A program made the position numbers and the translations under genes. 64,000 bases of DNA, taken from contig JAYSSR010000062.1 of NCBI GenBank assembly GCA_043720395.1, forward strand, positions 21,320 through 85,319. The letters are read 5' to 3'. Source of the DNA: JANOYY01 sp043720395 (lineage in GTDB: Bacteria; Actinomycetota; Acidimicrobiia; Acidimicrobiales; JANYDT01). The notes beneath the pieces were generated by a model. The model was not told the DNA's origin. It ran no database searches and worked only from the letters and a program-made list of their open reading frames with translations. Below are positions 15,396-24,893 of this stretch, piece after piece; within the stretch, counting starts at the first letter, position 1, and every line of letters starts with the position of its first letter.

Positions 15396-16235
15396 TCAGA
15401 CGCACACCCGATAGATCGCGTTGTACGTGCTTGCCGGCGAAAACGTGAAGACGCCGTCCCAGCAATTCGGGGTCGAGCCCTGGCCGACGAAGTTGCCGAC
15501 CGGGGTCCCGTTCTCGGTGTAGTCGAACGTGAGTTGGGTGCCGCTGACCGACCACGAGCCGCCGTAGCCGACACCCTCGGGACCGACGACCGAGAAGTCG
15601 ATCATGCCCGAACCTGCGCCCGTTGGCACGAAGCTCACCTGGTGGCTTGCGATGGAGCTCGGGAAGAGCTGGCATTCGAAGTAGGACGAGAGCGACGATC
15701 CCGTGCAATGGCTGTTGTTGACGAGCGCGGTTGCCGACGGTGCCGCGACGCCGTAGTACGCGGACGCCGCTTGGTGAGTCGCTCCATTGTTCGCGACGTT
15801 GGAATCGTTCGTCGTCGTCACGTCGGCGCGGAAGTCGATCGGATTGGCGCTGTAGGGCAGCACGATGTCGAAGCCAACCTGTTTTGCGTTGTTGCGCGGC
15901 ACGCCGGTGGGGATTGAGCAGTTCATCGTTGTTCCGGTGCGCGAGCATCCGGTACTCAGGTTGCTGACCGTACCCATCACCGCGACCGTCGGCGAGGTCG
16001 CAGTCCGCGGGAGCGCGATCACCACGGACACAGCACCGGAGTCGCGGTTGCCGTTGTTGGCGATGCGTACCTCGACGCGGGTCGTCGTGTTGACCAGGCC
16101 GGGCGTTGCCACGAAGGACGGGACCAAATCCGATCCCCGCGGCGGGGCAGCCGAGGCGTACTGCGGTGCCGCGAGCAGCGTCGCAGCCGCAAGAGGGATG
16201 AGTAGGGCGATTGCTTTTTGCGGGGATGTGTACAT
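15396..16235 (-). CDS. secreted protein with CARDB/DUF11-like domain
   Basis: A 279-residue exported protein. The N-terminus (MYTSPQKAIALLIPLAAA, then AAPQYASA before APP) is a Sec signal peptide. Next comes a beta-rich region with VEVRIANNGNRDSGAVSVVIALP and DFRADVTTTNDSNVANNGA, the pattern of CARDB/DUF11 surface-adhesion repeats. The C-terminal half has paired Cys residues (NNSHCTGS, YFECQLF, TPNCWDG, YRVCV) that may form disulfides. A GTG start 24 bp upstream is possible. It is divergent from a sigma factor gene. Confidence 0.72.
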   Translation of the reverse strand: MYTSPQKAIALLIPLAAATLLAAPQYASAAPPRGSDLVPSFVATPGLVNTTTRVEVRIANNGNRDSGAVSVVIALPRTATSPTVAVMGTVSNLSTGCSRTGTTMNCSIPTGVPRNNAKQVGFDIVLPYSANPIDFRADVTTTNDSNVANNGATHQAASAYYGVAAPSATALVNNSHCTGSSLSSYFECQLFPSSIASHQVSFVPTGAGSGMIDFSVVGPEGVGYGGSWSVSGTQLTFDYTENGTPVGNFVGQGSTPNCWDGVFTFSPASTYNAIYRVCV

Positions 16236-16473
16236 GTCCAACAAGGTACGGATGACCACGCAGTGTGACTATCCCGTGTTCACGGGGTTTACGGGGTTGT
16301 CACCCGCCGGACCACATCGCCGCGACGAATCGTGCCGCCGCGTACCACCTTCGCGCGGATTGCTCCAGCGCAACAGGCCAGGGGAGCGAGCAGATGGCTC
16401 CCGCAGCCGAGAAAATCAAAATCAGCGTCGGATCCTGCTCACGAACGGCCGCAGTTTCGCCGATAGGTGGGCG

Positions 16474-17076
16474 ATGTCCCTACGTCCGACCTTGGCAGCG
16501 CGTACGCCGGAGCTAGGTGATGACGAATTTGCGCGGCTGCTAACGGCTGCGCAAGCCGGGTCCGGTGAGTCGTTCGAGACGCTCTACATGTGGCTCGCGC
16601 CGGCGGTCGGACGCTTCCTGCGGTTTCGAGGGGAATCCGATCCGGAAGACCTCACCAGCGAGGTGTTCGTCGGAATCCTCCGAAACATCCGAACATTTGC
16701 AGGCACCAGCGCCGATTTCCGCACCTGGGTGTTCAGCGTGACGAACCGGCGTCTCATCGACCAGCACCGCCGCAACGGTCGGCGCCCGACCATCATTCCC
16801 CTGGAACCCGGCGAGGGCACCGGAGTTCGCTGGGACGTCGAAGCCGAAGTGCTCGGTCGCCTCTCCTACGAGCACGTCGAGCAATTATGCACGTCATTGG
16901 TGCCCGCGCAACGTGACGTTCTGCTGTTGCGGCTGCTCTCCGGAATGACGATTGAGCAGACGGCGACGCTGCTCGGCCGGTCGATCGGGGGGACGAAAGC
17001 GCTCCAGCGTCGGGGACTTTCAGCGATCCGCCGTTCGATCGAACAGGGTCGACCAGCCCCTAACGCCCCGCTCTGA
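16474..17076 (+). CDS. ECF-type RNA polymerase sigma factor
   Basis: A 200-residue sigma-70 family protein. Region 2 is at about residues 20-95 (ESFETLYMWLAPAVGRFLRF, DLTSEVFVGILRNI, FRTWVFSVTNRRLIDQHRR) and region 4 at about 135-185 (LVPAQRDVLLLRLLSGMTIEQTATLLG, SIGGTKALQRRGLSAIRR). The length and lack of regions 1 and 3 fit the ECF class. The ATG at 16474 gives the normal N-terminus; a longer open frame upstream has no homology. No anti-sigma gene is adjacent; the divergent secreted protein is a possible target. Confidence 0.85.
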   Translation: MSLRPTLAARTPELGDDEFARLLTAAQAGSGESFETLYMWLAPAVGRFLRFRGESDPEDLTSEVFVGILRNIRTFAGTSADFRTWVFSVTNRRLIDQHRRNGRRPTIIPLEPGEGTGVRWDVEAEVLGRLSYEHVEQLCTSLVPAQRDVLLLRLLSGMTIEQTATLLGRSIGGTKALQRRGLSAIRRSIEQGRPAPNAPL

Positions 17077-17118
17077 CTAACCGACGTCGGGCCAGCCGGT
17101 CCGACCACCGACGAAAGC

Positions 17119-17137
17119 CGCTGCCTGGCAGGCAGCG
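17119..17137 (+). terminator. hairpin after the sigma factor gene
   Basis: CGCTGCCT-GGC-AGGCAGCG is a perfect 8-bp stem with a 3-base loop, 43 bp after the sigma factor stop. No T-tract follows. Confidence 0.5.
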
Positions 17138-17253
17138 AGTCATCCGGTCACTTCTGTTGCTGCTTTGGCTACCGAGTCCTACCATCACGCGATGCAGGAA
17201 AATCCGATAGCCCCCGTACCTGTTTCTGGGGCTCGAGCGATTGCTCTTGCATC

Positions 17254-19713
17254 ATGACTGAATCAGCGATCAGTCTTTGCGACCGAACGAATCCAGCCTC
17301 AAACTTGCCTGAACTCCTGTCGGCCACCCGCCGTGTCCATACGATTGGCAAACACCTCTGCCTCGATCGCGAACGGTTCGTCGTCCGTGGCGTCACCTAC
17401 GGGTCGTTCAGGGCTCGCGCCGACGGGCACCCTTTCCCCGAGCCGCACACGGTGCGGGCCGACTTCGCAGCCATCGCTGCCAGCGGCCTCAACACCGTGC
17501 GGATCTACGAGCTTCCGCCACCCGACGTCCTCGAAGCAGCATCCGAGCACGACATGCGCCTCATCGTCGGACTCGACTATGCCGATTGGCGGACGGAGCG
17601 GACCCCAGGGCGGGCATCCCGGCAGCGGATCCGCTCCGCAGGCCGTCGCGCCGTCGACCAAACCATGGAGTCGTGTTCCGGGCGGTCCGAGGTGCTCGCC
17701 ATCTCTGTCGGCAACGAGGTGCCGGCCGACCTGGTGCGCGTTCACGGGATCCGCCACGTTGAGGACATTCTCAGCGAATTGGCAGACGCGGTTCACGACG
17801 CCGACCCGAACGCCCTCGTCACCTACAGCAACTATCCCACCACCGAGTATCTCGTAGTCCGGGGCCTCGACATTTGCTCGTTCAACGTCTTCCTCGACCA
17901 ACCGGCCACCTTCACGAGGTACCTGCGCCACCTCCAGGTGGTGAGCGGTTACAAGCCGCTCCTCATAACCGAACTCGGTCTCGCCGCCGAGGTCCACGGC
18001 GAACAGGCCCAGGCAGAGCTCCTCGAGCAGCAACTCCGGGCCATCGACGAGGTCGGCTGTGCCGGGGCGACCGTGTTCTCGTGGACGGACGACTGGAGCG
18101 TCGCTGGGAACGCCGTCGAAGGCTGGGGATTCGGCCTCACCGACGCGGGCCGGACCCCCAAGCCTGCCCTGCACACCGTCGGCGTCTGGGCAAACCGCGG
18201 CCTCAAGGACCTCCGACCAGCGTGGCCCCGCGTGTCCGTCGTGGTGTGTGCCTACAACGAGCAGGCCACCATCGAAGAATGTCTCACGTCGCTGGAGCAG
18301 TGCGATTACCCGGACCTTGAGGTGATCGTCTGCGACGACGGCTCGGTCGACCGAACGCTCGAACTGTGCCGCAGGTTTCCATTCCGGATCCTTGAGTTGG
18401 AGCACGGCGGCCTCAGCCGAGCGAGGAACGCGGGGATCCACGCTTCTAGCGGCGACATCGTGGCGTTCCTCGACGCCGACGCGGCCTGCCACGCACAATG
18501 GCCGTGGTTCCTCGTCCTATCCTTCGACGATCCTGCGGTAGGTGCCAGTGGAGGACCGAACCTGCCCGTCCTTACAGCGGGACTTGTGGAGCGAGGCGTG
18601 GCGCTCTCGCCCGGTGCTCCGACCGAAGTATTGGTGGCCGATGATCGAGCCGAACACGTCGCCGGTTGCAACATGGCGTTTCGCCGCGAGGACATCCTTG
18701 GCATCGGCGGCTTCAATCCCAGCTACACGGCGGCCGGCGACGACGTTGACGTCTGCTGGAAGCTGCTCGACGCCGGCCGCGAGATCGCGTTCTCACCGGC
18801 GGCGCAGGTCATGCACCATCGCCGGGGAACGGCTCGCGGCTACCTGCGCCAACAGCGCGGATACGGACGTGCGGAAAAGTTGTTGTCGGGCGCACATCGA
18901 CATCGGTTCAACTCCTTAGGCCAGGCACGCTGGTCGGGTTTCATCTACGGCAACGTCGGGCTGCTGCCGAAACTGCTCCGGCCCGTGGTGTACCACGGTT
19001 ATCAGGGTCACGCGCCGTTTCAGTCCGTCAAAAGGCACCGTGCCGAGAGCGCTGCGACCTGGGCAGCCGTACTCCTCCCATTCAGCGTCCCGATCGCGAT
19101 TCTGGGACTGGTGCTCGGCCTTTTCTCGCCTTGGTTCCTCCTCCTTCCCGTCTTCGTCATCGGCTGGTGCGCCGCGTACGTTGCAGCGATGGGCATCTCG
19201 GCTCCGGTGGATCGTCGCGAACCGCAGCCGGTCCGCCTGCGCTGCCTCGTCGGGACGCTGCACCTCCTGCAGCCGTTCGTTCGGACGTGGGGACGTCTGC
19301 GGGGAGCGCGCGCCGAACCGGAACCCGGCACGGCACAGGCTCCCTGCTGGGTCGGTGATCGTCGCGACTGGCTACTGGCATTACAGGTCACGTTGCAGGC
19401 CGCAGGACTGAAGGTGTCCATCGGACGGCCCGAGGACCGCTGGGACCTGAGGGTCACCAGCCGAGGCCTCGCTCGAGCCCGGATCACCACCGCAGTCTCG
19501 TGGCGCTGGATACCGCACTCTTCGGTATCCGTGAGACCCACGTGGCAGGCCGCAGTCCTCGCGTCGCTCCTTCCTCTCGCGTTGCTCCGGTCTCCCGCTC
19601 TACTCGCCGGATGCGCCGTTGGGCTGGTATCCCTGGTGGCTGCCCAGTACCTCCGATTGGACAGAAAAGTCGACGCAGCTCTTCGCGCGACCACCGTCGG
19701 AGCCGTCGAGTAA
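17254..19713 (+). CDS. glycoside hydrolase-GT2 glycosyltransferase fusion, membrane protein
   Basis: An 819-residue protein opening the large glycan operon. Residues ~40-310 form a TIM-barrel glycosidase-like domain (VRGVTYGSF, LNTVRIYELPPP, ISVGNEVPADL with the acid/base Glu, LLITELGLAAE with the nucleophile Glu, FSWTDDW). Residues ~325-560 are a GT2 glycosyltransferase: SVVVCAYNEQATIEECL, EVIVCDDGSVDRT, the DxD-type FLDADAAC at ~406, and GDDVDVCWKLLDAG at ~494. Hydrophobic segments at ~608-642 and ~764-796 anchor it in the membrane. It probably transfers a sugar at the cytoplasmic face and may trim or transglycosylate with the other domain. Its stop overlaps the next ATG by one base. Confidence 0.8.
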   Translation: MTESAISLCDRTNPASNLPELLSATRRVHTIGKHLCLDRERFVVRGVTYGSFRARADGHPFPEPHTVRADFAAIAASGLNTVRIYELPPPDVLEAASEHDMRLIVGLDYADWRTERTPGRASRQRIRSAGRRAVDQTMESCSGRSEVLAISVGNEVPADLVRVHGIRHVEDILSELADAVHDADPNALVTYSNYPTTEYLVVRGLDICSFNVFLDQPATFTRYLRHLQVVSGYKPLLITELGLAAEVHGEQAQAELLEQQLRAIDEVGCAGATVFSWTDDWSVAGNAVEGWGFGLTDAGRTPKPALHTVGVWANRGLKDLRPAWPRVSVVVCAYNEQATIEECLTSLEQCDYPDLEVIVCDDGSVDRTLELCRRFPFRILELEHGGLSRARNAGIHASSGDIVAFLDADAACHAQWPWFLVLSFDDPAVGASGGPNLPVLTAGLVERGVALSPGAPTEVLVADDRAEHVAGCNMAFRREDILGIGGFNPSYTAAGDDVDVCWKLLDAGREIAFSPAAQVMHHRRGTARGYLRQQRGYGRAEKLLSGAHRHRFNSLGQARWSGFIYGNVGLLPKLLRPVVYHGYQGHAPFQSVKRHRAESAATWAAVLLPFSVPIAILGLVLGLFSPWFLLLPVFVIGWCAAYVAAMGISAPVDRREPQPVRLRCLVGTLHLLQPFVRTWGRLRGARAEPEPGTAQAPCWVGDRRDWLLALQVTLQAAGLKVSIGRPEDRWDLRVTSRGLARARITTAVSWRWIPHSSVSVRPTWQAAVLASLLPLALLRSPALLAGCAVGLVSLVAAQYLRLDRKVDAALRATTVGAVE

Positions 19714-20738
19714 TGGGGAGCAGCGCCAGGTCGCGCACGGTCGACGTGTTGGACAACCAACCAGCGCAGCTTTCGTACGTTTCGGAAATCTGGAGCAGCA
19801 GGACGGGGAACGTGCCGCAGGCCATCGCGGTGCTGGCGGACGGGCGTCATTCCACGGTCATCCGTCTGAGCGATTCAAGCTCCGAAGCGTCGGCCGTGAT
19901 TGCAAAGCTCCGCCCCTCCGGCGCGATGGAACGCGACCGGCTTATGCACGGCGAGGTACTGCCCACACTCGGGATCACCACACCGAAATTCCACGGCTAC
20001 CACGACGGTCGCGGCTCACGTCCCGACATACTCTTCCTCGAGGACGTCGGCGATGTGCCGTTTAACCCTGGCTGTCCCCGCCACCAGCGGGCGGCGGCCA
20101 AATGGCTCGCGTCGCTGCATGCCAGGACACGAATGTCAGCGAGTCCTGGGCTTCCCACATTCGATTCAGCCCGCTCGCTCGGTCTCCTGCGATCGTCGAG
20201 CAGCGAATTGTCCGAAGGGCTCCGCAATCCCGCGATCGATGCCACGGGCAAGGCGATCGTTGCTTCGGTTCTGCGGCATCTCGAAACGGTCGAGGCCCTC
20301 TGGGACCGTCTCGTCGACTCGGCCGGCGAGGTCGGTTCCGTCATGACGCATGGAACGTTGATCCGGAGAAATGTGCGGGTACGCGTCGGACCAGACGGCA
20401 CCATTGATCTCTACCCCTTCGATTGGGATCACGCGACGTTCGGTCCATCCGCAATCGATCTAGCCAGGGCTGCGACCGGCACTCCGGGTTTCTCGGCCAA
20501 CGCGCCCCTCCGCACGTACCAGAAGGCGCTCATGGCCGAGGGTTGGTCAATTGACCGGGAGCGTCTCATGAAGTTGCGCGTCGCTGGCACGATCCTGCGC
20601 AGCGTTGTCGCGCTGTCCTGGCTGACCCCGCGTTTCGTCAGTACCGACGTGAGCAAGTCCCTGGCACAGCTTCCGACCTACCAAGCCGCACTCGCCGCTG
20701 CACTTGATCGACGGTGGCCTCGCCGAGCCGCCGTCTGA
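19713..20738 (+). CDS. APH-fold phosphotransferase lacking the catalytic Asp
   Basis: A 341-residue APH-fold protein. The N-lobe has the strand with ASAVIAKLRPSG (ATP-binding Lys), then LFLEDVGDVPF, and a C-lobe with FDWDHATFG (metal-binding Asp). The catalytic loop reads MTHGTLIRRN where active family members have HGDxxxxN, so the catalytic-base Asp is Thr. Either it is a pseudokinase or another residue serves. One-base overlaps on both sides (TAATG, TGATG) place it firmly in the operon between the glycosyltransferase fusion and the ABC-kinase fusion. Confidence 0.75.
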   Translation: MGSSARSRTVDVLDNQPAQLSYVSEIWSSRTGNVPQAIAVLADGRHSTVIRLSDSSSEASAVIAKLRPSGAMERDRLMHGEVLPTLGITTPKFHGYHDGRGSRPDILFLEDVGDVPFNPGCPRHQRAAAKWLASLHARTRMSASPGLPTFDSARSLGLLRSSSSELSEGLRNPAIDATGKAIVASVLRHLETVEALWDRLVDSAGEVGSVMTHGTLIRRNVRVRVGPDGTIDLYPFDWDHATFGPSAIDLARAATGTPGFSANAPLRTYQKALMAEGWSIDRERLMKLRVAGTILRSVVALSWLTPRFVSTDVSKSLAQLPTYQAALAAALDRRWPRRAAV

Positions 20739-23527
20739 TGAGCGGTCTCGTGAGGGCAACGAGCGATCGGACGTCGACGGATCGCAGCGATCTCGCCATA
20801 TTGCGACGTGTCAGAACCGAGACCAGAGGCTCCGGTCGATGGTTGCTGCTCGCCCTCTTCCTCGATCTCCTGGCCACGCCGCTTGCTCTTCTGTCACCGG
20901 TCCCGCTCGCCATTGCGGTCGACTCCGCCATAGGCGACAAGCCGTTACCGACCATCTTCGGGTGGCTGATTCCTGGAGGAAGTCCTCGAACGAGCACGTC
21001 GATACTGATTTTGGCGGCGTCAACACAGATCGCCGTCGTTTTCATTTCTGAGCTTCTGAGCCTGGCGTCTTCCTACCTGAAGAGCTGGGTCGGCGAACGG
21101 ATCACTCTGGATGTTCGAAGTCGAATGCTCGCCAGTGCGCAACAGCTGTCCTTCCGCTTCCATGACCGAGTCGGGACGGCAGATTCCGTTTACCGGATAC
21201 AATACGATGCGCCCGCGATACAGGCAATCGGTACCTATGGGCTTCTCCCTATCGCGACGGCTGTGTTCACGCTGTTCTCGATGGTCTTTGTGATGTTTCG
21301 GATCGATCATTTGCTCGCCGTGATCTCCATCGCCGTCGCACCGGTCCTCGTGCTCCTCAGCACCACGTACCGAACAACGGTCAAACCTCAGTACAAGGTC
21401 GTCAAACGCCTCGAGAGCGGATCGTTGTGGATCGTCCAGGAGATCTTCTCCGCGTTCAGGGTCGTAAAAGCCTTCGGAATGGAACGGAGCGAAGAAGAGC
21501 GGTTTCAGATCCAGTCCGAGACTGCGCTACGGGCACGCCTGAAGGTGTCGCGAAGCGAGGGTGTGTATTCCCTCCTCCTCAACATGGCCACTGCCGTCGG
21601 CACCGCATCGATCCTCGTGATCGGTGGGCTCCGGGTCGGCGACGGCCGGATCACCTTGGGAGCGTTGCTGCTCGTCCTTTCCTATCTCGGTCAGCTGTTC
21701 GGTCCGCTCCAGACCATCAGCAAGCTGCCCGTGAAGCTGCAATCACAGATCGTCAGCGCCGATCGGGCAATCGAGCTGCTCGACGAACGTCCGGAGGTGC
21801 AGGACCGGATCGACGGCATTTCGGTTGACCGTGTTCATGGCGACTTCACGTTGCGCGACGTATCGTTCACATATGAACCGGGATTGCCCGTACTCTCTGA
21901 GGTGAACCTTGAGATACCCTCAGGAACAAAAGTCGGTGTCATCGGGCGCACTGGTGCCGGAAAAAGCACGCTCGCCAGCCTGCTCATTCGCTTCTACGAT
22001 GTCGGTGGCGGAGCGATTCTCCTCGATGGCATCGACGTGCGCGAGTACCGTCTTTCTGACCTTCGGAAGCAGTTCACGATGGTTCTGCAGGATCCCTTCC
22101 TCTTCTCAACGAGCATCGGGGAGAACATTGCTTTTGGACGACCCTCTGCCTCCTCCGAGGAGATCGAGGTCGCCGCAAGGGCAGCTGGCATTCACGACTT
22201 CGTGGCTCAATTGCCCGATGGCTACGAAACGGTCGTCGGGGAACGTGGCATGCGCCTGTCGGGCGGGGAACGGCAGCGAATCTCACTTGCCCGGGCGTTT
22301 CTCAAAGATTCGCCGATCCTCCTGCTGGACGAACCGACGTCCTCGGTTGATGTTCAGACCGAGGAGGCGATCATGGATTCGATGGAACGCCTCATGGCTG
22401 GCCGAACCACCTTCATGATTGCTCATCGCCTTTCCACGATCAGCAGCTGCGACATGGTTGTCGAGATCGAGGACGGACGGTTATCGGTCGTTCGAACTCG
22501 AGGCACGGTGCGCTGTTCCACGGGCAATGGCGTGGACGCCGAGCGCCCGGAGAAACCGACGCCAGTCGAAGCTCCCGACGTCGAGGCCGAAGCGCATCTG
22601 ATCGCGGCATCGGCATTCCCGGGATTCTCGGTCATGTCGTCGCACGCGTACCCGACCGCCCGACGGAACAAGACGACCGCGTTCTTCGTCCGAGATGACG
22701 ACTATGCGATCTCGCTCGCGGTGAAACGCCAAAGACCGGAACCCGCGGTAATCGAGCGGCACGTCTACAACAGGATCCTTTCTGTGGTCGGGGTACAGCA
22801 TCTCCGCTGTCACGGCGTGTGGCGATCGCAGGTAACGGACTGGGCCTGGCTGGTCACCGACCACGCTTCCGGCTCGCAGTTCGATCCGAACTGTCCGGAG
22901 CACGCCGCCCGTCTGGGAAGATGGCTCGGTACGACGCATGTCCGAGCCGCAGCGACTGCGACGACCCGCGCGCTGCCGACGCACGACGCGCCTTACTGCC
23001 GAAACCGCCTGAGCGACGCCATATCAGTCCTGGATGACGGAGCAGCCAACATCGCGTTGAGTCCCGAATCGGTGGCGTGCCTGTTGTCGCTGAGAACCAT
23101 CATGGACGAGGTCCTCAGCCGGTGGGACGACATGACTGCGCTCCTCGCCGCAACGCCGCCGACGCTTGTCCACGGAGACCTCACACCATCGAATGTGAAG
23201 ATGTTCGCGCACCGCGACGGTCTGCGACCCCTCGTCTTCGACTGGGAAACCGCCGGATTCGGCAGCCCCATGGTCGATTTGCCGAACATCGACCTTGTCG
23301 CTTACCGGGACGCCGTGTCCTCGACCTGGCCGAACGTGGACCTCGGTACCCTCCGACGGCTCCAGACGTTGGGAGTCGTTGCCTGGACCGCCTATGTTCT
23401 CCTCGGGGAACGGTCGAACCTCGAGTCACCGTGGCCCGAACGTGCTGCAGCGAAGGTGCCGGCGTACCTAGGCCGGATCGAGCGGGCCCACCTCGACGAG
23501 CTTCTCGATCCGGGGCTGATCGGATGA
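20738..23527 (+). CDS. ABC exporter fused to an APH-fold kinase
   Basis: A 929-residue protein. Residues ~25-320 are a six-helix ABC exporter membrane domain; ~345-580 the ATPase, with Walker A GRTGAGKSTL at ~404, LSGGERQR at ~506, ILLLDEPTSS at ~526 and the switch IAHRLST. After a linker, residues ~610-929 are an aminoglycoside-phosphotransferase-fold kinase with intact VHGDLTPSN (~810) and VFDWETAGFG. One such chain would dimerise to a full type I exporter with two kinase domains in the cytoplasm. Substrate phosphorylation coupled to export is the simplest reading. The ATG at 20738 overlaps the upstream stop. An internal stop or frameshift between the halves is not seen. Confidence 0.82.
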   Translation: MSGLVRATSDRTSTDRSDLAILRRVRTETRGSGRWLLLALFLDLLATPLALLSPVPLAIAVDSAIGDKPLPTIFGWLIPGGSPRTSTSILILAASTQIAVVFISELLSLASSYLKSWVGERITLDVRSRMLASAQQLSFRFHDRVGTADSVYRIQYDAPAIQAIGTYGLLPIATAVFTLFSMVFVMFRIDHLLAVISIAVAPVLVLLSTTYRTTVKPQYKVVKRLESGSLWIVQEIFSAFRVVKAFGMERSEEERFQIQSETALRARLKVSRSEGVYSLLLNMATAVGTASILVIGGLRVGDGRITLGALLLVLSYLGQLFGPLQTISKLPVKLQSQIVSADRAIELLDERPEVQDRIDGISVDRVHGDFTLRDVSFTYEPGLPVLSEVNLEIPSGTKVGVIGRTGAGKSTLASLLIRFYDVGGGAILLDGIDVREYRLSDLRKQFTMVLQDPFLFSTSIGENIAFGRPSASSEEIEVAARAAGIHDFVAQLPDGYETVVGERGMRLSGGERQRISLARAFLKDSPILLLDEPTSSVDVQTEEAIMDSMERLMAGRTTFMIAHRLSTISSCDMVVEIEDGRLSVVRTRGTVRCSTGNGVDAERPEKPTPVEAPDVEAEAHLIAASAFPGFSVMSSHAYPTARRNKTTAFFVRDDDYAISLAVKRQRPEPAVIERHVYNRILSVVGVQHLRCHGVWRSQVTDWAWLVTDHASGSQFDPNCPEHAARLGRWLGTTHVRAAATATTRALPTHDAPYCRNRLSDAISVLDDGAANIALSPESVACLLSLRTIMDEVLSRWDDMTALLAATPPTLVHGDLTPSNVKMFAHRDGLRPLVFDWETAGFGSPMVDLPNIDLVAYRDAVSSTWPNVDLGTLRRLQTLGVVAWTAYVLLGERSNLESPWPERAAAKVPAYLGRIERAHLDELLDPGLIG

Positions 23528-23865
23528 GGACGGTCGAAGTTGCTGCGGATTCGGCGAAGAGAATCATCGCGGAAGCCGAGGAACTGACCCGGACGATCCT
23601 CGGCTCGCACATTGCGCGGGTCACCCAGACCCTGAAACAGCGGAAGTCCCACGTGTTCGTGGTCGAGGTCGGTGACCACCGGCTCCCGGTCGTCGCAAAA
23701 CTCGCCGCCGAAGGAACCGTTGCCAACGAGTTCCGCATGCTTGAGATACTCCGGTCGGCACCGCTGCGCGGTCTGCGAGCTCTGTCCAAGATGGCGTACT
23801 ACCTCGAAGGGAGCCAGCGCGCGTTGAACGACCTGGCACTTCTGGATAGTCGGAGCGAGCTATGA
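23524..23865 (+). CDS. N-lobe-only APH-fold protein (truncated kinase)
   Basis: A 113-residue product that overlaps both neighbours by ATGA. SHVFVVEVGDHRLPVVAKLAAEGTVANEFRMLEIL (given in parts) matches the small lobe of the neighbouring kinases, including the ATP-binding Lys in VAKLA, but the frame ends before any catalytic loop. It may be a gene shortened by deletion, an allosteric partner or a nucleotide-binding remnant. The conserved overlaps argue that it is still translated. Confidence 0.55.
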   Translation: MRTVEVAADSAKRIIAEAEELTRTILGSHIARVTQTLKQRKSHVFVVEVGDHRLPVVAKLAAEGTVANEFRMLEILRSAPLRGLRALSKMAYYLEGSQRALNDLALLDSRSEL

Positions 23866-24893
23866 CGAAGGATCCTGTCGGACGCGAGCCGGCGACGGGG
23901 GTGGCCCGCAAGTCGCGACGGGACCCAGAATCGGTCCGTGCGGATGCCCTCACCGCCGCTCGCGCTTCCGGAGTTCTTGGGGCTTCCGGAGTGCGGGGAA
24001 CGTCCGGTGTGACGACTGACATCCTCAAACGAACGCCAAAGACCCAGGTCGTCCGCTTGCGACCGAACGGCGGTTCGGCCGTCATCGCCAAACGAAGCGC
24101 GCCGACGACACACGCGACCGAGCGCCTGGTGTACGGGACGCTCCTACCGGCAATCCCCGTGCGACACGTGGCCCTGCTCGGTTGGCACGACGTTGCAGGT
24201 GAGGGGCCGTGGCTGTTCCTCGAGGACGCAGGGGACATCGAGTACGAGAAGGGTTGCGCCACGGAGAGACATGCCCTCGGTCGGCTGCTCGGCGCGATGA
24301 GCGCCGGAACTGCGACGTTGCCGCTGACCGACAAGCTTGTCGAACACGGGCCGACGTACTACCGATCCGTTCTGGGCCACGCGCGGGAAGGCCTCCAGTC
24401 CGCTGTCGAAACCGCTGCGGCATCCGCGGTTCGGGACGTCCTCGAGCGCCTCGAACGGGTCGATCGAAGTTGGGACCTCGTGGTCGAGGCGGGCCACGGA
24501 GCACCGACGGTCCTCTGCCACGGCGACGTAGCCCCTCAAAACGTCCGATTCGTCGAGGGTTCTGCGGGACGCGAACCGGTCCTCCTCGACTGGGAATTGG
24601 GCGGCAGCGGGCCCGCGACCGTCGATCTCGGATGTCATTTCCCGTCCGGACCCCACGATCCCTTCGTCGTTGCGTACGCCCGCGCCGCCGAAGCACCGGG
24701 CGGGGTTCGGACCGTACTTCGGTGGGCGGCGTCCGGGCGCGTACTTCGTATGCTCCACGCCATCGACTGGGCGGCAAGCGACCTTTCGACAAGCCTCGCC
24801 GAACGCGCTATCCGCAACCTGGGTTACTACACCCGCGATCTCGACAGCACCCTCGACGAACTCGGTGCCACGCCGACCGCACCCCATGGCTGA
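23862..24893 (+). CDS. APH-fold phosphotransferase
   Basis: A 343-residue kinase with an ATP-binding lobe (VVRLRPNGGSAVIAKR), a hinge region PWLFLEDAGDIEYEKG, the catalytic loop CHGDVAPQN and the metal motif LLDWELGGSG, all intact. The first ~45 residues contain a short repeated ASGVLGASGVRGTSGV tract, probably disordered. The hinge-following segment LFLEDAGD is shared with the other kinases here (LFLEDVGD at 19713), so the set arose by duplication. The small-molecule substrate is unknown. Confidence 0.8.
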   Translation: MTKDPVGREPATGVARKSRRDPESVRADALTAARASGVLGASGVRGTSGVTTDILKRTPKTQVVRLRPNGGSAVIAKRSAPTTHATERLVYGTLLPAIPVRHVALLGWHDVAGEGPWLFLEDAGDIEYEKGCATERHALGRLLGAMSAGTATLPLTDKLVEHGPTYYRSVLGHAREGLQSAVETAAASAVRDVLERLERVDRSWDLVVEAGHGAPTVLCHGDVAPQNVRFVEGSAGREPVLLDWELGGSGPATVDLGCHFPSGPHDPFVVAYARAAEAPGGVRTVLRWAASGRVLRMLHAIDWAASDLSTSLAERAIRNLGYYTRDLDSTLDELGATPTAPHG

